DNA of 64,000 nucleotides from Aeromicrobium sp. (GCF_014378035.1 NZ_JACMOM010000029.1:1-64000), one strand, 5' to 3'; shown: positions 44,340-54,090, numbered from the stretch's first letter. Notes: generated by a model from the letters alone, not told the origin. Numbers and translations: made by a program.

Positions 44340-45125
44340 GTGCGTATCGCGACCTGGAACGTCAACTCGATCCGAAGCCGCATCGACCGGGTGGTCAGCT
44401 GGCTCGAGCGCAACGACATCGACGTGCTCGCGATCCAGGAGACCAAATGTCGCGAGGACCAGTTCCCCGGGCTCGAGCTCTCGTCGATGGGCTACGAGTT
44501 CGCCCACGTGGGCATCAACCAGTGGAACGGTGTCGCCCTCATCTCACGGGTCGGTCTCGACGACATCGCGACATCGTTCGCCGACGACCAGCCCATGTTC
44601 GGCGATCCCGCCCTGCTTGAGCCGCGGGCAATCGGCGCGACGTGCGGCGGTGTGCGCGTATGGAGCTTCTACGTCCCCAACGGGCGCGAGCTCGACAACC
44701 CGCACTACGCCTACAAGCTCGCGTGGCTCGAGCGTCTCCGGCAGGTCGGGGCCGACTGGCTCGCCGCCGACCCCGACGCCCAGATCGCGCTGACGGGCGA
44801 CTGGAACGTCGCGCCCCTGGACGAAGACGTCTGGGACATGTCGGTCTTCGAGGGTCGAACGCACGTCTCAGCACCGGAGCGAGCCGCTTTCCAGGCGATG
44901 ATCGACACGGGATATGCCGACGTCGTCCGGCCGCACACGCCGGGGCAGTACACGTACTGGGACTACCAGCAGCTGGCATTCCCCAAGAAGCGTGGGCTGC
45001 GAATCGACTTCATCCTCGCCTCCCAGGCCCTCGCGTCACGGGTCGACACTGCCTGGATCGACCGTGAGGAGCGCAAGGGCAAAGGTGCGAGTGACCACGC
45101 ACCCGTCGTGATCGAGATCAGCTGA
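44340..45125 (+). CDS. xth: exodeoxyribonuclease III
   Basis: This 261-residue EEP-fold nuclease has N7 in WNVNSIRSR, the metal glutamate in LAIQETKC, the Y and N-x-D region in YVPNGRELDNP and LTGDWNVAPLDEDVWD, and the terminal catalytic DH pair in GASDHAPVV. It cuts abasic sites and removes 3' nucleotides in base-excision repair. The message is probably leaderless. The order of exo III upstream of surface-polymer genes looks accidental. Confidence 0.95.
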   Translation: MRIATWNVNSIRSRIDRVVSWLERNDIDVLAIQETKCREDQFPGLELSSMGYEFAHVGINQWNGVALISRVGLDDIATSFADDQPMFGDPALLEPRAIGATCGGVRVWSFYVPNGRELDNPHYAYKLAWLERLRQVGADWLAADPDAQIALTGDWNVAPLDEDVWDMSVFEGRTHVSAPERAAFQAMIDTGYADVVRPHTPGQYTYWDYQQLAFPKKRGLRIDFILASQALASRVDTAWIDREERKGKGASDHAPVVIEIS

Positions 45126-45233
45126 CCGCATGGCCGACTCATCGCCCCGTCAAGCGCATCTCATCCTGCTGACCTGCTGCCTCGAGACCTTCGAGGACCG
45201 CCTCACCCCGACCCGTCCCTCACGGTGGCCATG

Positions 45234-47801
45234 ATGACTGCTCCCCTGTCCGGCCTCGACGGCTCTCGTCTCCTGGTGCTCCTCATCGACGAGGCCGTCG
45301 ACCCACCTCCCCTCCGAGGTCTCGGCCACACCGAGATCGTCATCGTCCGCCGGGGTTCCGACGGCGAGCTGGACGCGCGGGTGCGCGGACCGTTCGAGCG
45401 GGCGATCATCGTGGGCGGCGGCGCCCACGTCGACGCCCTGCAACGTGCGCACGCCTACGTCATCGAGCATCTCGCCCCCGGCGATCCTGTCTGGTTCGTC
45501 GACCCGGCGGCGGGGACGACGGTCACCCTCCGTGCCGTCGAAGCCGCGTTTCCGCGGCTCGTGCCCTCGGTGCGGGTCATGCCACCCCCGTTCGACATGT
45601 CCGTCGTCGAGGTGTCTGCTGGTGCGTCGCGGCGAGGCATCGACAAGCTGCGGCGGCGCCTGCTGAGCACGTCGCGGCTCACCCGGACGCTGACGAGCAC
45701 CACCGAGGTGCGCTCGCGCATCGAGCAGCTGTTGTTGCCGGATCAGCCCACCGGCGACGATGGCCACGACATCGAGCTCGGCGCATGGCTCGACGCTGAG
45801 CAAGGTCGCCGCTCGTTGTTCACCGCTGAGCTCACCGATGCCGTGGGGTCGGCCCCCTCCGGCGAGGCGTTCAGCCGCGTCGAGACGATCCTGCGCAGCA
45901 TCGGTGAAAACGCCAGGCTCGACGTGTGGCGGGCGGAGGTCAAGGAGCATCGACCCGACCTGCTGATGCCGTGGCTCGCCGACATCGAGGCGCTCCTGAC
46001 CGTGCACCGGCCGGGGCGGCTGCGTGCGCTTCTTGAGCGAGCCCTCGAGTGCGACGACGCCAGGGGCGCCGACCTCGACCTGCTGACCGAGGGCTTCTTC
46101 AACATCCTCAACCCATGGTTGTTCGGCCAGCTCGTGGCCTACGTCGACCTGCACGTCGGCGAGGTCGTCGCGACGGACACGTCGCGGTTCCCGCGGCTCC
46201 GCGCACTCGTCGACGTGCTGGACGAGCTGCCGGACGGTTGGCAGGATCGCCTCGACGAGTTGACCGGGTCACCCGACGACGACCTCTGGGCACTCAAGGT
46301 CGCGATGTCCATCAAGGTCGAGGAGGCCGTCGGGCTGTTGTTCCCGCGCGTCGATCGCTCGCGGCTCACCGAGCAGCAGATATCGCGCATCGCGGTGCAG
46401 GCGTGGCGCGGCGGGTTCAACGATCTCGGGCTTGAGCTCGCCCGGTCCGTGACAACAGAGGGCTCCGCGACCCAGCGTGTGCAGTCCGTCCTCGGCGAGC
46501 ACGAGTCATTCGACATGCAGGCCTCCGGCTGGACCCCGCCCCCGCTCCGCGCCGCGCCCGCCTACGACGTCGTTCCCACATCGGTGGTTCACGTGCTGCA
46601 GAACTCGTTGCCCTACCGCCAGACCGGGTCGGCCAACCGGTCGCAGGGGCTCCTGGCCGGGCTCGTCGCCGAAGGCTTCTCCAGCACCGCCGTGACCCGG
46701 CCCGGATTCCCCTTCGCTGACGTGGAGAAGGCACAGCAGGCCGACATCGAGGTGCGCCACGAGATTCAGGGCGTCGTCTATCACCATCTGCTCAACGGTG
46801 GCGTCGTCCTGCCACGGTTCCCGGTTCAGCGGTTCATCGCGTCGTTCTCCGCCGAGATCGAGGCCCTTGCCCGGGCCGAGAGCGCGGCCCTGATCCACGC
46901 GGCCAGCAACGCCTACAACGCGCTCGCCGGTATCGTCGCTGCGCGCACGCTGGGTATTCCTGCGATCTACGAGGTGCGTGCGCTCTACGAAGAGGGTCGC
47001 CGGTCCAGGAACGAGGCGTTCACCGCGACACCCCAGTACCAGTTCGCACTCCACCTCGAGACCCTTGCCGCGCAGGAGGCCGACCGGGTCATTGCGATCA
47101 CCGGCGGCCTGAGAGACACCCTGGTCGAGCGGGGGGTGCCCGCCGACAAGATCCGCGTCGTCCCCAACGGGGTCGACACCGAGCGGTTCGTGCCGCGGGC
47201 CAGGGACGAAGCGCTGGCGGCCCACTACGGCCTGCAGGACACCGTCGTGATCGGCTACGTCGGCTCGTTCAACTGGTACGAGGGCCACGAGCTCCTCTTC
47301 GAGGCGTTCGCCCGGCTGCATGCTCGGCATCCCCACACCCGCCTGCTGATGGTCGGCGGCGGCGAGCAGGCCGACATCCTGCAACGGCTGCGCACTGAGA
47401 TGCGGCTCGAGGACGCAATCCTGATGCCGGGAAGCGTGCCGTTCGAGCAGGTCGAGGCGCACTACTCACTCATCGACATCGCGCCCATCACCCGGCTGTC
47501 GACCGTCGTCACCGAGACCGTCTCACCACTCAAGCCCTTCGAGGCCATGGCGATGGCCAAGACCGTGGTGTCGTCCGACGTCGCGGTCATGACCGAGATC
47601 ATCGACGACGGTCGCAACGGGCTGCTGTTCGCGAAGGGCGACAGCACGTCGCTGGAGAACGTCCTCGACCGGCTGACCGTCGACGCCGACCTGCGAACCA
47701 GGCTGGGTGCACAAGCCCGCGAGTGGGTCGTGGCCGAACGTGACTGGAAGATCTTGGCGCGTCAGATGGCCAAGGTCTACCGCGAGCTCGGCGTCGGCTG
47801 A
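45234..47801 (+). CDS. large glycosyltransferase with novel N-terminal region and GT4 domain
   Basis: The protein has 855 residues from an ATG at 45234 (GGTGG five bases upstream; starts at 45225 and 45231 are possible). Residues 12-127 resemble the N-terminus of the neighbouring 326-residue protein. Residues about 180-430 are mainly helical and unknown. From about 448 to the end is a GT-B/GT4 glycosyltransferase with VPNGVDTERFVP, GYVGSFNWYEGHELLFEAF and the E-x7-E-like KPFEAMAMAKTVV. It should add a sugar to a cell-surface polymer in the cytoplasm. It has no signal peptide and ends overlapping the next convergent gene by 25 bases. Confidence 0.85.
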   Translation: MTAPLSGLDGSRLLVLLIDEAVDPPPLRGLGHTEIVIVRRGSDGELDARVRGPFERAIIVGGGAHVDALQRAHAYVIEHLAPGDPVWFVDPAAGTTVTLRAVEAAFPRLVPSVRVMPPPFDMSVVEVSAGASRRGIDKLRRRLLSTSRLTRTLTSTTEVRSRIEQLLLPDQPTGDDGHDIELGAWLDAEQGRRSLFTAELTDAVGSAPSGEAFSRVETILRSIGENARLDVWRAEVKEHRPDLLMPWLADIEALLTVHRPGRLRALLERALECDDARGADLDLLTEGFFNILNPWLFGQLVAYVDLHVGEVVATDTSRFPRLRALVDVLDELPDGWQDRLDELTGSPDDDLWALKVAMSIKVEEAVGLLFPRVDRSRLTEQQISRIAVQAWRGGFNDLGLELARSVTTEGSATQRVQSVLGEHESFDMQASGWTPPPLRAAPAYDVVPTSVVHVLQNSLPYRQTGSANRSQGLLAGLVAEGFSSTAVTRPGFPFADVEKAQQADIEVRHEIQGVVYHHLLNGGVVLPRFPVQRFIASFSAEIEALARAESAALIHAASNAYNALAGIVAARTLGIPAIYEVRALYEEGRRSRNEAFTATPQYQFALHLETLAAQEADRVIAITGGLRDTLVERGVPADKIRVVPNGVDTERFVPRARDEALAAHYGLQDTVVIGYVGSFNWYEGHELLFEAFARLHARHPHTRLLMVGGGEQADILQRLRTEMRLEDAILMPGSVPFEQVEAHYSLIDIAPITRLSTVVTETVSPLKPFEAMAMAKTVVSSDVAVMTEIIDDGRNGLLFAKGDSTSLENVLDRLTVDADLRTRLGAQAREWVVAERDWKILARQMAKVYRELGVG

Positions 47802-48757
47802 TCCTGGTCGCGGGTCTGCAAGGCGTGGAGCACCTTGGCGGCGTCGACGATGGCGAGCTGGTTGACGCCCACCACCTTGAGAATCGCCGAGATGTCCTTG
47901 CGCTGCTCGCGGACCTCGTCGAGGAGGACCGCCGGACGCAGCTTGGAGCGAAGCCCCTTGACGCCGTCGCCGGAGCTCGTGACCCGGCTGAGCTGCCGCT
48001 GGACCTGGCGGTTGCGCTGCTCCAGACGGACCGCGACCGCGACCATGACCATCAGTGTCAGGGTGCTCAGCATGGCAAGGAAGTACTCGCCGAGCAGGGC
48101 GACCAGCCCGATGCTCACCGCGAGCGCGAGCACGGCCACGATGCCTGCGGCGACCAGCGGCCTGCGGTGCCGCGCGACGGCCGCGGCGAGCTGATCGCGC
48201 ATCGAGAGCGGGCCGGGAGACTTGGCCTTGCCGGGCCCTGACATGTCGGCCGGGCGGCTCCGCTCCGCATGTGCGGCTGCGGTCGCACCGGCGGCGGCTG
48301 TGGCGCTGGCCGAGGCGGCCCGAAGATCGGGACGCGGGTCGCTGGCACCGGGCACGGAGAGCGCGCCAAGGATGTAGGCGCCGGTGTCGGACCCGGCCCC
48401 GGGTGCAACCTCGACCGAGGGGAACGAGCCCCTGTCGATCGTGACAACCTGCACACGGTCGAAGGCACGCGTCCACGGCGTGACGTCTGTCGCCAGCTGC
48501 CCGGCGGCACCGCCGACGAGCACTCGTCCACCCGCGGTGACGATGTCGAAGGCGTGGTCGACGACCGAGCGCAGCACGGCCGGTGCGCTGGTGAAGCCCA
48601 CCACGACGACCCGATCGTAGTGGCCCGTGACGTCGACCGAACCGTCGTCGCCCGCCAGGACGATCGTGACCTCGGACGCGTCTTGGGTTGCGTAGCGGTA
48701 GGCCGCCTCGGTGCTCTCGGCGATCACGAGCGCCGTGGACGGGGTGGCTGCAGCCAT
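47777..48757 (-). CDS. two-helix membrane protein sharing a domain with the adjacent glycosyltransferase
   Basis: This 326-residue protein has three parts. Residues 8-117 are a soluble alpha/beta domain with HYDRVVVVG and GGRVLVGGAAGQL, which aligns by eye with residues 12-127 of the 855-residue glycosyltransferase. A proline/alanine-rich linker follows. Two membrane helices lie at 200-222 and 224-244, then a basic coiled-coil-like tail (RLEQRNRQVQRQLSRV). Its 3' end overlaps the glycosyltransferase gene. It may anchor or regulate that enzyme. Nothing identifies a catalytic function. Confidence 0.78.
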   Translation of the reverse strand: MAAATPSTALVIAESTEAAYRYATQDASEVTIVLAGDDGSVDVTGHYDRVVVVGFTSAPAVLRSVVDHAFDIVTAGGRVLVGGAAGQLATDVTPWTRAFDRVQVVTIDRGSFPSVEVAPGAGSDTGAYILGALSVPGASDPRPDLRAASASATAAAGATAAAHAERSRPADMSGPGKAKSPGPLSMRDQLAAAVARHRRPLVAAGIVAVLALAVSIGLVALLGEYFLAMLSTLTLMVMVAVAVRLEQRNRQVQRQLSRVTSSGDGVKGLRSKLRPAVLLDEVREQRKDISAILKVVGVNQLAIVDAAKVLHALQTRDQDQPTPSSR

Positions 48758-48857
48758 GTGTCTGGGTCCTCTGCGGTGGGGATCAGGGCGTGCTCAGACT
48801 ACAGTCCACCTCGTCTAGGCTTGGCGTCGCCGAAGCCTGTGAAACTGGGAGCATCCA

Positions 48858-50963
48858 TTGACCGCGACTATGCCCGACGACCTCACCGCGGGCGTCACCG
48901 TCCTGGTGCGCACCTACCAGGGTGTCGACCGCATCGAGAGGACGCTCGACTCCATCCGCGCCCAGACGCTCGACAAACATCTGTATGAAGTGCTGGTCGT
49001 GCCCAACGGCCCGGCAGACGGCACCATCGACGTCCTGCGGCGCTACCGCGAGACCCACCCGGACCTCGAGCTCCGGGTCGTCACAGCACCGGCCAAAGGC
49101 ATCGGCCTGAGCATGAACGTCGGCCTTGCGGCGGCCCGACGTGAGTACCTCACCGTGGTCGACGACGACGATCAGATCTCCGAGGAGTTCCTGGAGGCGC
49201 TCTTCGAACGGGCCGCCCCTGAACACATCGCCCACGCCTATCTCGCCAATGTCGAGGCCGACGGCACCGGATTCGCCGACTACGACACGTACATCAACCG
49301 CTCGCTCGCCAAGGCGATCGGTAGAACCGACCACCCCATCGCGGCGCCGGCCTCGATGATGTTCAACGTCTCGAAGCTCGTCTGGACCCCGTACGGGCGA
49401 GCCGTGCGGGCTCGCGAGAACCTTCGCTTCGCGACCGACGTCCTGTACTGGCACGAGCTGGTCAACACGTTCGAGCTCGAGATCTCCGTGCTGCCGACCG
49501 ACGCCCACGCGACGTACTACCGATCGCTCCGCACCGGGTCGCACTCCCGTCCTGCCGAGCTGCCGTGGGAGCCCGCGATCGAGGCGCGACCCGACGCCGT
49601 GGAGGCACTGCTACCGATCGCGAACGACCCGACCCAGTACCTCCACGAGGTCGCCCAGCGGTCGATCAAGTCGCAGGCGGTGTCGATGGGCCGGTACCTC
49701 GCGGAGCACCCGGACGAGCACCGGCGGGTGGTTCAGGCCATGGCCGCACGCGGCATCGACACATGGGTCCTCGAGCCGCTCAACCGCGGACGCGCCCGCG
49801 ATCTCGTCACCTGCTACGCCTTCCCGCCGAGCAACAACACCAGCGCGCTGGTGGCCGCACGTCGCGTCCACGCGCGAGGCGTGTGCGTCGACGTGGTCTC
49901 GCACAACATGGATGGCGTCCACGGTCGCGATGCGGCGGCCGCCGTCATCGTCGAGCCGTTCCTCGGCTCCCGCAAGTCGATCAAGGGATCGCCGAAGTTC
50001 TCCAACTGGGCCGGCGTCGTCGACTACTGCGACATCGGCATCGAGGCCATCGAGCGCTGGGAAACGATCCGCCAGACCACCTACCGATCCGTCTACAGCC
50101 GTGCCATGTGGCCGTCGTCCCACGTCCTCGCAGCGCTCTACAAGGTCCGCCACCCTGAGACGAGCTGGATCGCGGAGTTCTCCGACCCGCTGTCAGAGAA
50201 CATCCAGGGCGGACCACGCAAGGCCGGCAAGCGCGATGACGACGACCTGAGCCGTGAGATCGAGAAGGGGCTCGAAGCAGCCGGACATCCGCTGCCCAAG
50301 GATCTGGGCCTGCTGCAGTGGATTGAGCACATCGCCTACGCACTCGCCGACGAGATCGTGTTCACCAACGAGCTTCAGCAGCAGACGATGCTCACCGGCA
50401 TCGTCGACGATGCGCTCCGCGAGCGGGTCGTTGCACACACCCTGATCTCCCCACACCCGACGCTGCCGCCGGAGTTCTACCAGATCAGCACCGTCGAGTA
50501 CGCGCTCGAGCCGGGCTTCGTCCACCTCGCCTACTTCGGCGCGTTCTACCCGACCCGCGGGCTCACCGAGGTCACCGACGCGATCCGCGCGCTGCCACAG
50601 GAGTCGCGCGCGAAGCTCAAGGTGCACGTCTTCACCAAGGACCCCGACGACCTGCGGACCGAGCTACGCAAGGCCGGCATGGACAACACTGTCGTCGCCA
50701 ACCACTACGTGCCTTACCTCGACTTCCTGCACCTCACGACACTGTTCGACTGCCTGCTCGTCAATGACGCCAGGACCGCCGACACGCATCCGGTCAACCC
50801 CTACCTGCCTTCGAAGATCAGCGACTACGCCGGGTCGGGCAAGCCCGTCTGGGCGGTGGTCGAGCCGGGCAGCAGCCTCAGCCGGCTCGACGTCGCGCAC
50901 TCATCGAACCTGGGTGACGTCGACGGCGCCATCGCAGTGCTGAAGGCTCTCATCGCGTCGTAG
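48858..50963 (+). CDS. bifunctional glycosyltransferase (GT2 plus GT-B domain)
   Basis: This 701-residue protein starts at a TTG with GGGAG seven bases upstream. Residues about 10-235 are a GT2 domain (VTVLVRTYQGVDRIERTLDSI, EVLVVPNGPADGT, YLTVVDDDDQ as the metal DXD). From about 310 a GT-B/GT4-like domain follows with VTCYAFPPSNNTSALVAARR, AYFGAFYPTRGLTEV and LPSKISDYAGSGKPVWA. Two domains in one chain suggest it adds two sugars, or one domain is degenerate. It is divergent from the 326-residue membrane protein, with 100 bases between them. Confidence 0.88.
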   Translation: MTATMPDDLTAGVTVLVRTYQGVDRIERTLDSIRAQTLDKHLYEVLVVPNGPADGTIDVLRRYRETHPDLELRVVTAPAKGIGLSMNVGLAAARREYLTVVDDDDQISEEFLEALFERAAPEHIAHAYLANVEADGTGFADYDTYINRSLAKAIGRTDHPIAAPASMMFNVSKLVWTPYGRAVRARENLRFATDVLYWHELVNTFELEISVLPTDAHATYYRSLRTGSHSRPAELPWEPAIEARPDAVEALLPIANDPTQYLHEVAQRSIKSQAVSMGRYLAEHPDEHRRVVQAMAARGIDTWVLEPLNRGRARDLVTCYAFPPSNNTSALVAARRVHARGVCVDVVSHNMDGVHGRDAAAAVIVEPFLGSRKSIKGSPKFSNWAGVVDYCDIGIEAIERWETIRQTTYRSVYSRAMWPSSHVLAALYKVRHPETSWIAEFSDPLSENIQGGPRKAGKRDDDDLSREIEKGLEAAGHPLPKDLGLLQWIEHIAYALADEIVFTNELQQQTMLTGIVDDALRERVVAHTLISPHPTLPPEFYQISTVEYALEPGFVHLAYFGAFYPTRGLTEVTDAIRALPQESRAKLKVHVFTKDPDDLRTELRKAGMDNTVVANHYVPYLDFLHLTTLFDCLLVNDARTADTHPVNPYLPSKISDYAGSGKPVWAVVEPGSSLSRLDVAHSSNLGDVDGAIAVLKALIAS

Positions 50964-51038
50964 GCTCGACGCTCCCTGAGCCTGACCACGTGTGGTGCTC
51001 GTTGCTGGCGTGCGCTCGACCGTGACGTTGAAGGGACG

Positions 51039-51854
51039 TCAGGACTCGCCCATCACCAGCCCCTCGATCGTGTGCTTCTGGGTGATCGGGGTGAGCTCGT
51101 CGACGATCGGGCAGGCCAGATGGTCCCGGACGTTGGCCGGGAGGCTGTCCCAGAACTGTCGGGTCACCGCGAGGTCGTGGTGCTCGGAGTTGCCAGCGGT
51201 CGGGCCGTCCACGCCAAGAACCAGGACGGGTCGGGACTTGTGCGAGTGATTGGTCGTGCCGCGGTGAATCGTCAGGGCAGACCGGGCTGAGATGTCCCCC
51301 ATGCGGGGATACTTGCGGGCCGCCCGGGTCTCATAGCGTTCGTACATCTCCTTGGGTGGGAACATGCCGCTGGCGAACCGCGGGTCATCGTCCCACTGCG
51401 TGCCGGGCGCGATCTCGAACGGACCCATGTCGTCGTCGGTGTCGACGGTGGTCACGTTGAAGGCCAGCGAGGTCAGCCGTCGCTCGGCACGCGTCTCCTC
51501 GGGCATCGGAAAGTCGCGATGCCACGGCTGGTTGACCGCCCCGGCCAGGGGCACATCGAATCCGACCTCGACGACCGTCCACCCGGGTCCGAGAATCGTC
51601 TCGCTGACTTCCTGGACCCACGGATGCGCCACCAGCTCGGTGAATCCGCGCAGAGCCTCAGGGTGGATCTCGACGTAGTAGCGGTGCGGTCCGCGGCCGA
51701 CGGCGCCGCCCTCTCGACCCCGCGCCTCGAGGAAGGCTGCGTCGACGTCCTCCGCCAGGTGCTCCACCCACGCCCGGCTGAATGCGCCCCTTCGGCCGAT
51801 GATGCCGTCGGTACAGATGGTGTGCGAGATCTCTGCCGTGTCAATGGCGTCCAT
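51039..51854 (-). CDS. phytanoyl-CoA dioxygenase (PhyH) family protein
   Basis: The protein has 271 residues from an ATG at 51854 with AGAGG seven bases upstream. The metal His and Asp are in QPWHRDFPMP, and the 2-oxoglutarate-binding end is THRGTTNHSHKSRPVLV, giving an H-x-D...H facial triad. It hydroxylates a small organic substrate using Fe(II) and 2-oxoglutarate. A divergent LacI regulator shares its promoter region, which carries a perfect LacI palindrome, so the gene should be repressed until a sugar-like or related ligand is present. Its place in a polymer locus is odd. Confidence 0.85.
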   Translation of the reverse strand: MDAIDTAEISHTICTDGIIGRRGAFSRAWVEHLAEDVDAAFLEARGREGGAVGRGPHRYYVEIHPEALRGFTELVAHPWVQEVSETILGPGWTVVEVGFDVPLAGAVNQPWHRDFPMPEETRAERRLTSLAFNVTTVDTDDDMGPFEIAPGTQWDDDPRFASGMFPPKEMYERYETRAARKYPRMGDISARSALTIHRGTTNHSHKSRPVLVLGVDGPTAGNSEHHDLAVTRQFWDSLPANVRDHLACPIVDELTPITQKHTIEGLVMGES

Positions 51855-51889
51855 GTCATACCTCTTTCGATGAGTTCGACCTATCATGA

Positions 51890-51907
51890 GTTTGCAACGT
51901 TGCAAAC
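51890..51907. promoter_or_regulatory. perfect 18-bp LacI-family operator
   Basis: GTTTGCAACGTTGCAAAC is a perfect palindrome with the central CG of LacI/GalR operators. It lies 36 bases from each of the two divergent starts, so one bound repressor could block both genes, including its own. Confidence 0.88.
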
Positions 51908-51943
51908 TGGAACGCAACCCTCCGTCGACGGAGGAGAAGGCGG

Positions 51944-52969
51944 GTGGGACCCATCAGCGTCAATCTCCGTACGGTGGCCGAGCACGCTGGCGTCTCCGTG
52001 CGCACGGTCTCGAACGTGGTCAACGGGTACGCGCACGTCTCACCGACGATGCGCGAACGCGTTCAGCGGTCGATCGACGACCTCGGCTACCGCCCCAACC
52101 TGGCTGCACGAACGCTGCGGAGCGGGCGGACGGGGGTGATCGGCCTGGTCATCCCGGAGGTTCACTCCCCCTACTTCAGCGAGCTGGCCTCGGCGATCGT
52201 CCGTCTGGCCGCGGAGCGTGGCTGGATGGTGCACATCGACCAGACCGAAGGTGACGCCGCACGCGAACGACGCCTGGTCGAGGGGTCCACCAGCCAGCTG
52301 GTCGACGGGATGATCGTGAGTCCGTGGGCTCTCACGGCGGCCGACCTGTCGGCACGGGCTCCCGGCGCGGTACCGATGGTGATGCTGGGCGAGCGGGAGT
52401 CCGACGGCCTCATCGATCATGTCGCCATCGACAACGTGGGTGCGGCACGGCAGGCGACCGAGCACCTGATATCGACCGGGCGCACGCGCATCGCCGCCGT
52501 CGGCCTGCAACCCCATCTGGCCAACGGCACGGCGCAACAGCGGTTCGACGGCTTCAGCCGAGCCATGGACGAGGCGGGTCTGTCGGCGCACGCGGGGGTG
52601 GCGGTCCGGGCACTGCACCGAGCGGACGGTGCGGCTGCCGTGGCACAGCTCTTCGACGATCGTTCGAACCCCCCGGACGCGCTGTTCTGCTTCACCGACG
52701 AGCTGGCGCTCGGCGTCCTGCGAGCCGTGGCCGACCGGGGACTGGCCGTGCCCCGAGACTTGGCGCTCGTGGGTTTCGACGACATCGAGGACGGGCGCTA
52801 CGCGGTCCCGTCCTTGACCACAGTCTCCCCGTCAAAGGACGCACTCGCAGCGTCGTGCCTGCAGTGTCTGGACGACCGCCTCACCGAGCCCCATCGTGCC
52901 GTGCGCAACGTCGTCGTGGCGCACACGCTCGAGATCCGCGAAAGCAGCCGGTCGTCACCACTGCCGTAG
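51944..52969 (+). CDS. LacI family transcriptional repressor
   Basis: The protein has 341 residues from a GTG at 51944 with a purine-rich GGAGGAGAAGG upstream. Residues 7-60 are the LacI DNA-binding part (LRTVAEHAGVSVRTVSNVVNGYAHVSPTMRERV), with the hinge helix NLAARTLRSG. A periplasmic-binding-protein-like ligand domain follows (GVIGLVIPEVHSPYFSELASAIV, PDALFCFTDELALGVLRA). It probably controls the divergent dioxygenase and itself through the palindrome between them. The ligand is unknown. Confidence 0.93.
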   Translation: MGPISVNLRTVAEHAGVSVRTVSNVVNGYAHVSPTMRERVQRSIDDLGYRPNLAARTLRSGRTGVIGLVIPEVHSPYFSELASAIVRLAAERGWMVHIDQTEGDAARERRLVEGSTSQLVDGMIVSPWALTAADLSARAPGAVPMVMLGERESDGLIDHVAIDNVGAARQATEHLISTGRTRIAAVGLQPHLANGTAQQRFDGFSRAMDEAGLSAHAGVAVRALHRADGAAAVAQLFDDRSNPPDALFCFTDELALGVLRAVADRGLAVPRDLALVGFDDIEDGRYAVPSLTTVSPSKDALAASCLQCLDDRLTEPHRAVRNVVVAHTLEIRESSRSSPLP

Positions 52970-52995
52970 CCACCGGCTCGCCCCGCGAGTGCCTC

Positions 52996-54090
52996 TCAGC
53001 GCGCGAGAAACGCGGCTATCACGGTGGCGATGCGCTCGCCGGCATGGCCGTCCCACAGCGGGGGCGTCGTGCCGTCGCCGCTGCCGTGACCGTCGATGAC
53101 GGGCTGCAGTCGCTCGAGCAGGTTGTCAACCGTCACCAGCTGGTTGGTGCCGTGGGTGATCGTCACCGGACGTTCGGTGTTGGGGCGCAACGTCAGGCAC
53201 GGGATGCCGAGCATCGTCGTCTCCTCCTGCACGCCGCCCGAGTCGGTCACGACCGCGACACTGCCGCGCACCAGGCCGATGAACTCGACGTAGCCGAGCG
53301 GCTCGATGACCGTGACGCCCGGGTGGTCCATCAGGCCCGCGGCAGCGAAGCTCGCGCGGCCGCGGGGGTGCAACGGGATGACGACGCGGGTCGTGTCGGC
53401 AGCGGCGTGCAACGCCCTGACGATCGACGCCGCGGTGCCCGGGTCGTCGACGTTGGCCGGGCGGTGCAGCGTGGCAACGAGGTAGGGACCTTCGAGCGAC
53501 AGCTGCTGGCGAACGGCATCGGCGTCGAACGAGTCGAGGTTCGAGAGCAGGGTGTCGATCATGGGGTTGCCGACGAAGTGGATCCTGTCGGCCGCGATGC
53601 CCTCGGTGCCGAGGTGCACATTGGCGTCGGGGCTGGTGGTGAACAGCAGGTTGGCGAGGGCATCGGTCACGACCCGGTTGACCTCCTCGGGCATCGTCCG
53701 GTCGGAGCTGCGCAGACCGGCCTCGACGTGAGCCACCGGGATCAGCAGCTTTGCGGCAACCAACGTGGCGGCGACTGTGGAGTTGACGTCGCCGTACACC
53801 ACGACGAGAGCAGGCGGCTCAGCGACGAACATGTCCTCCAGCGCCATCATGACCTTGGCGGTCTGGTGCGCGTGGGTGCCCGATCCGACGCCGAGGTTGA
53901 CGTCGGGCTCGGGCAGGCCGAGCTGTTGGAAGAACACCTCCGACATCACCGGGTCGTAGTGCTGGCCGGTGTGCACCAGCACCTGGCGGATGCCATGGGC
54001 GGCCAGCGCCTTGATGACCGGCGCCGCCTTGGGAAAGTTCGGACGGGCACCCGTCACGTGGACGACGTGTGCCGCGGAGGTCTCGCTCAT
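52996..54090 (-). CDS. wecB: UDP-N-acetylglucosamine 2-epimerase (non-hydrolysing)
   Basis: This 364-residue protein turns UDP-GlcNAc into UDP-ManNAc. Family blocks are TGARPNFPKAAPVIKAL, VHTGQHYDPVMSEVFF, VYGDVNSTVAATLVA, LATLHRPANVDD and VTDSGGVQEETTMLGIPCLTLR with the catalytic acidic and His residues. The N-terminal MSETSA and the ATG at 54090 are well placed. Together with the dehydrogenase at the right edge it gives UDP-ManNAcA. It is divergent from the 817-residue glycosyltransferase. Confidence 0.94.
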   Translation of the reverse strand: MSETSAAHVVHVTGARPNFPKAAPVIKALAAHGIRQVLVHTGQHYDPVMSEVFFQQLGLPEPDVNLGVGSGTHAHQTAKVMMALEDMFVAEPPALVVVYGDVNSTVAATLVAAKLLIPVAHVEAGLRSSDRTMPEEVNRVVTDALANLLFTTSPDANVHLGTEGIAADRIHFVGNPMIDTLLSNLDSFDADAVRQQLSLEGPYLVATLHRPANVDDPGTAASIVRALHAAADTTRVVIPLHPRGRASFAAAGLMDHPGVTVIEPLGYVEFIGLVRGSVAVVTDSGGVQEETTMLGIPCLTLRPNTERPVTITHGTNQLVTVDNLLERLQPVIDGHGSGDGTTPPLWDGHAGERIATVIAAFLAR

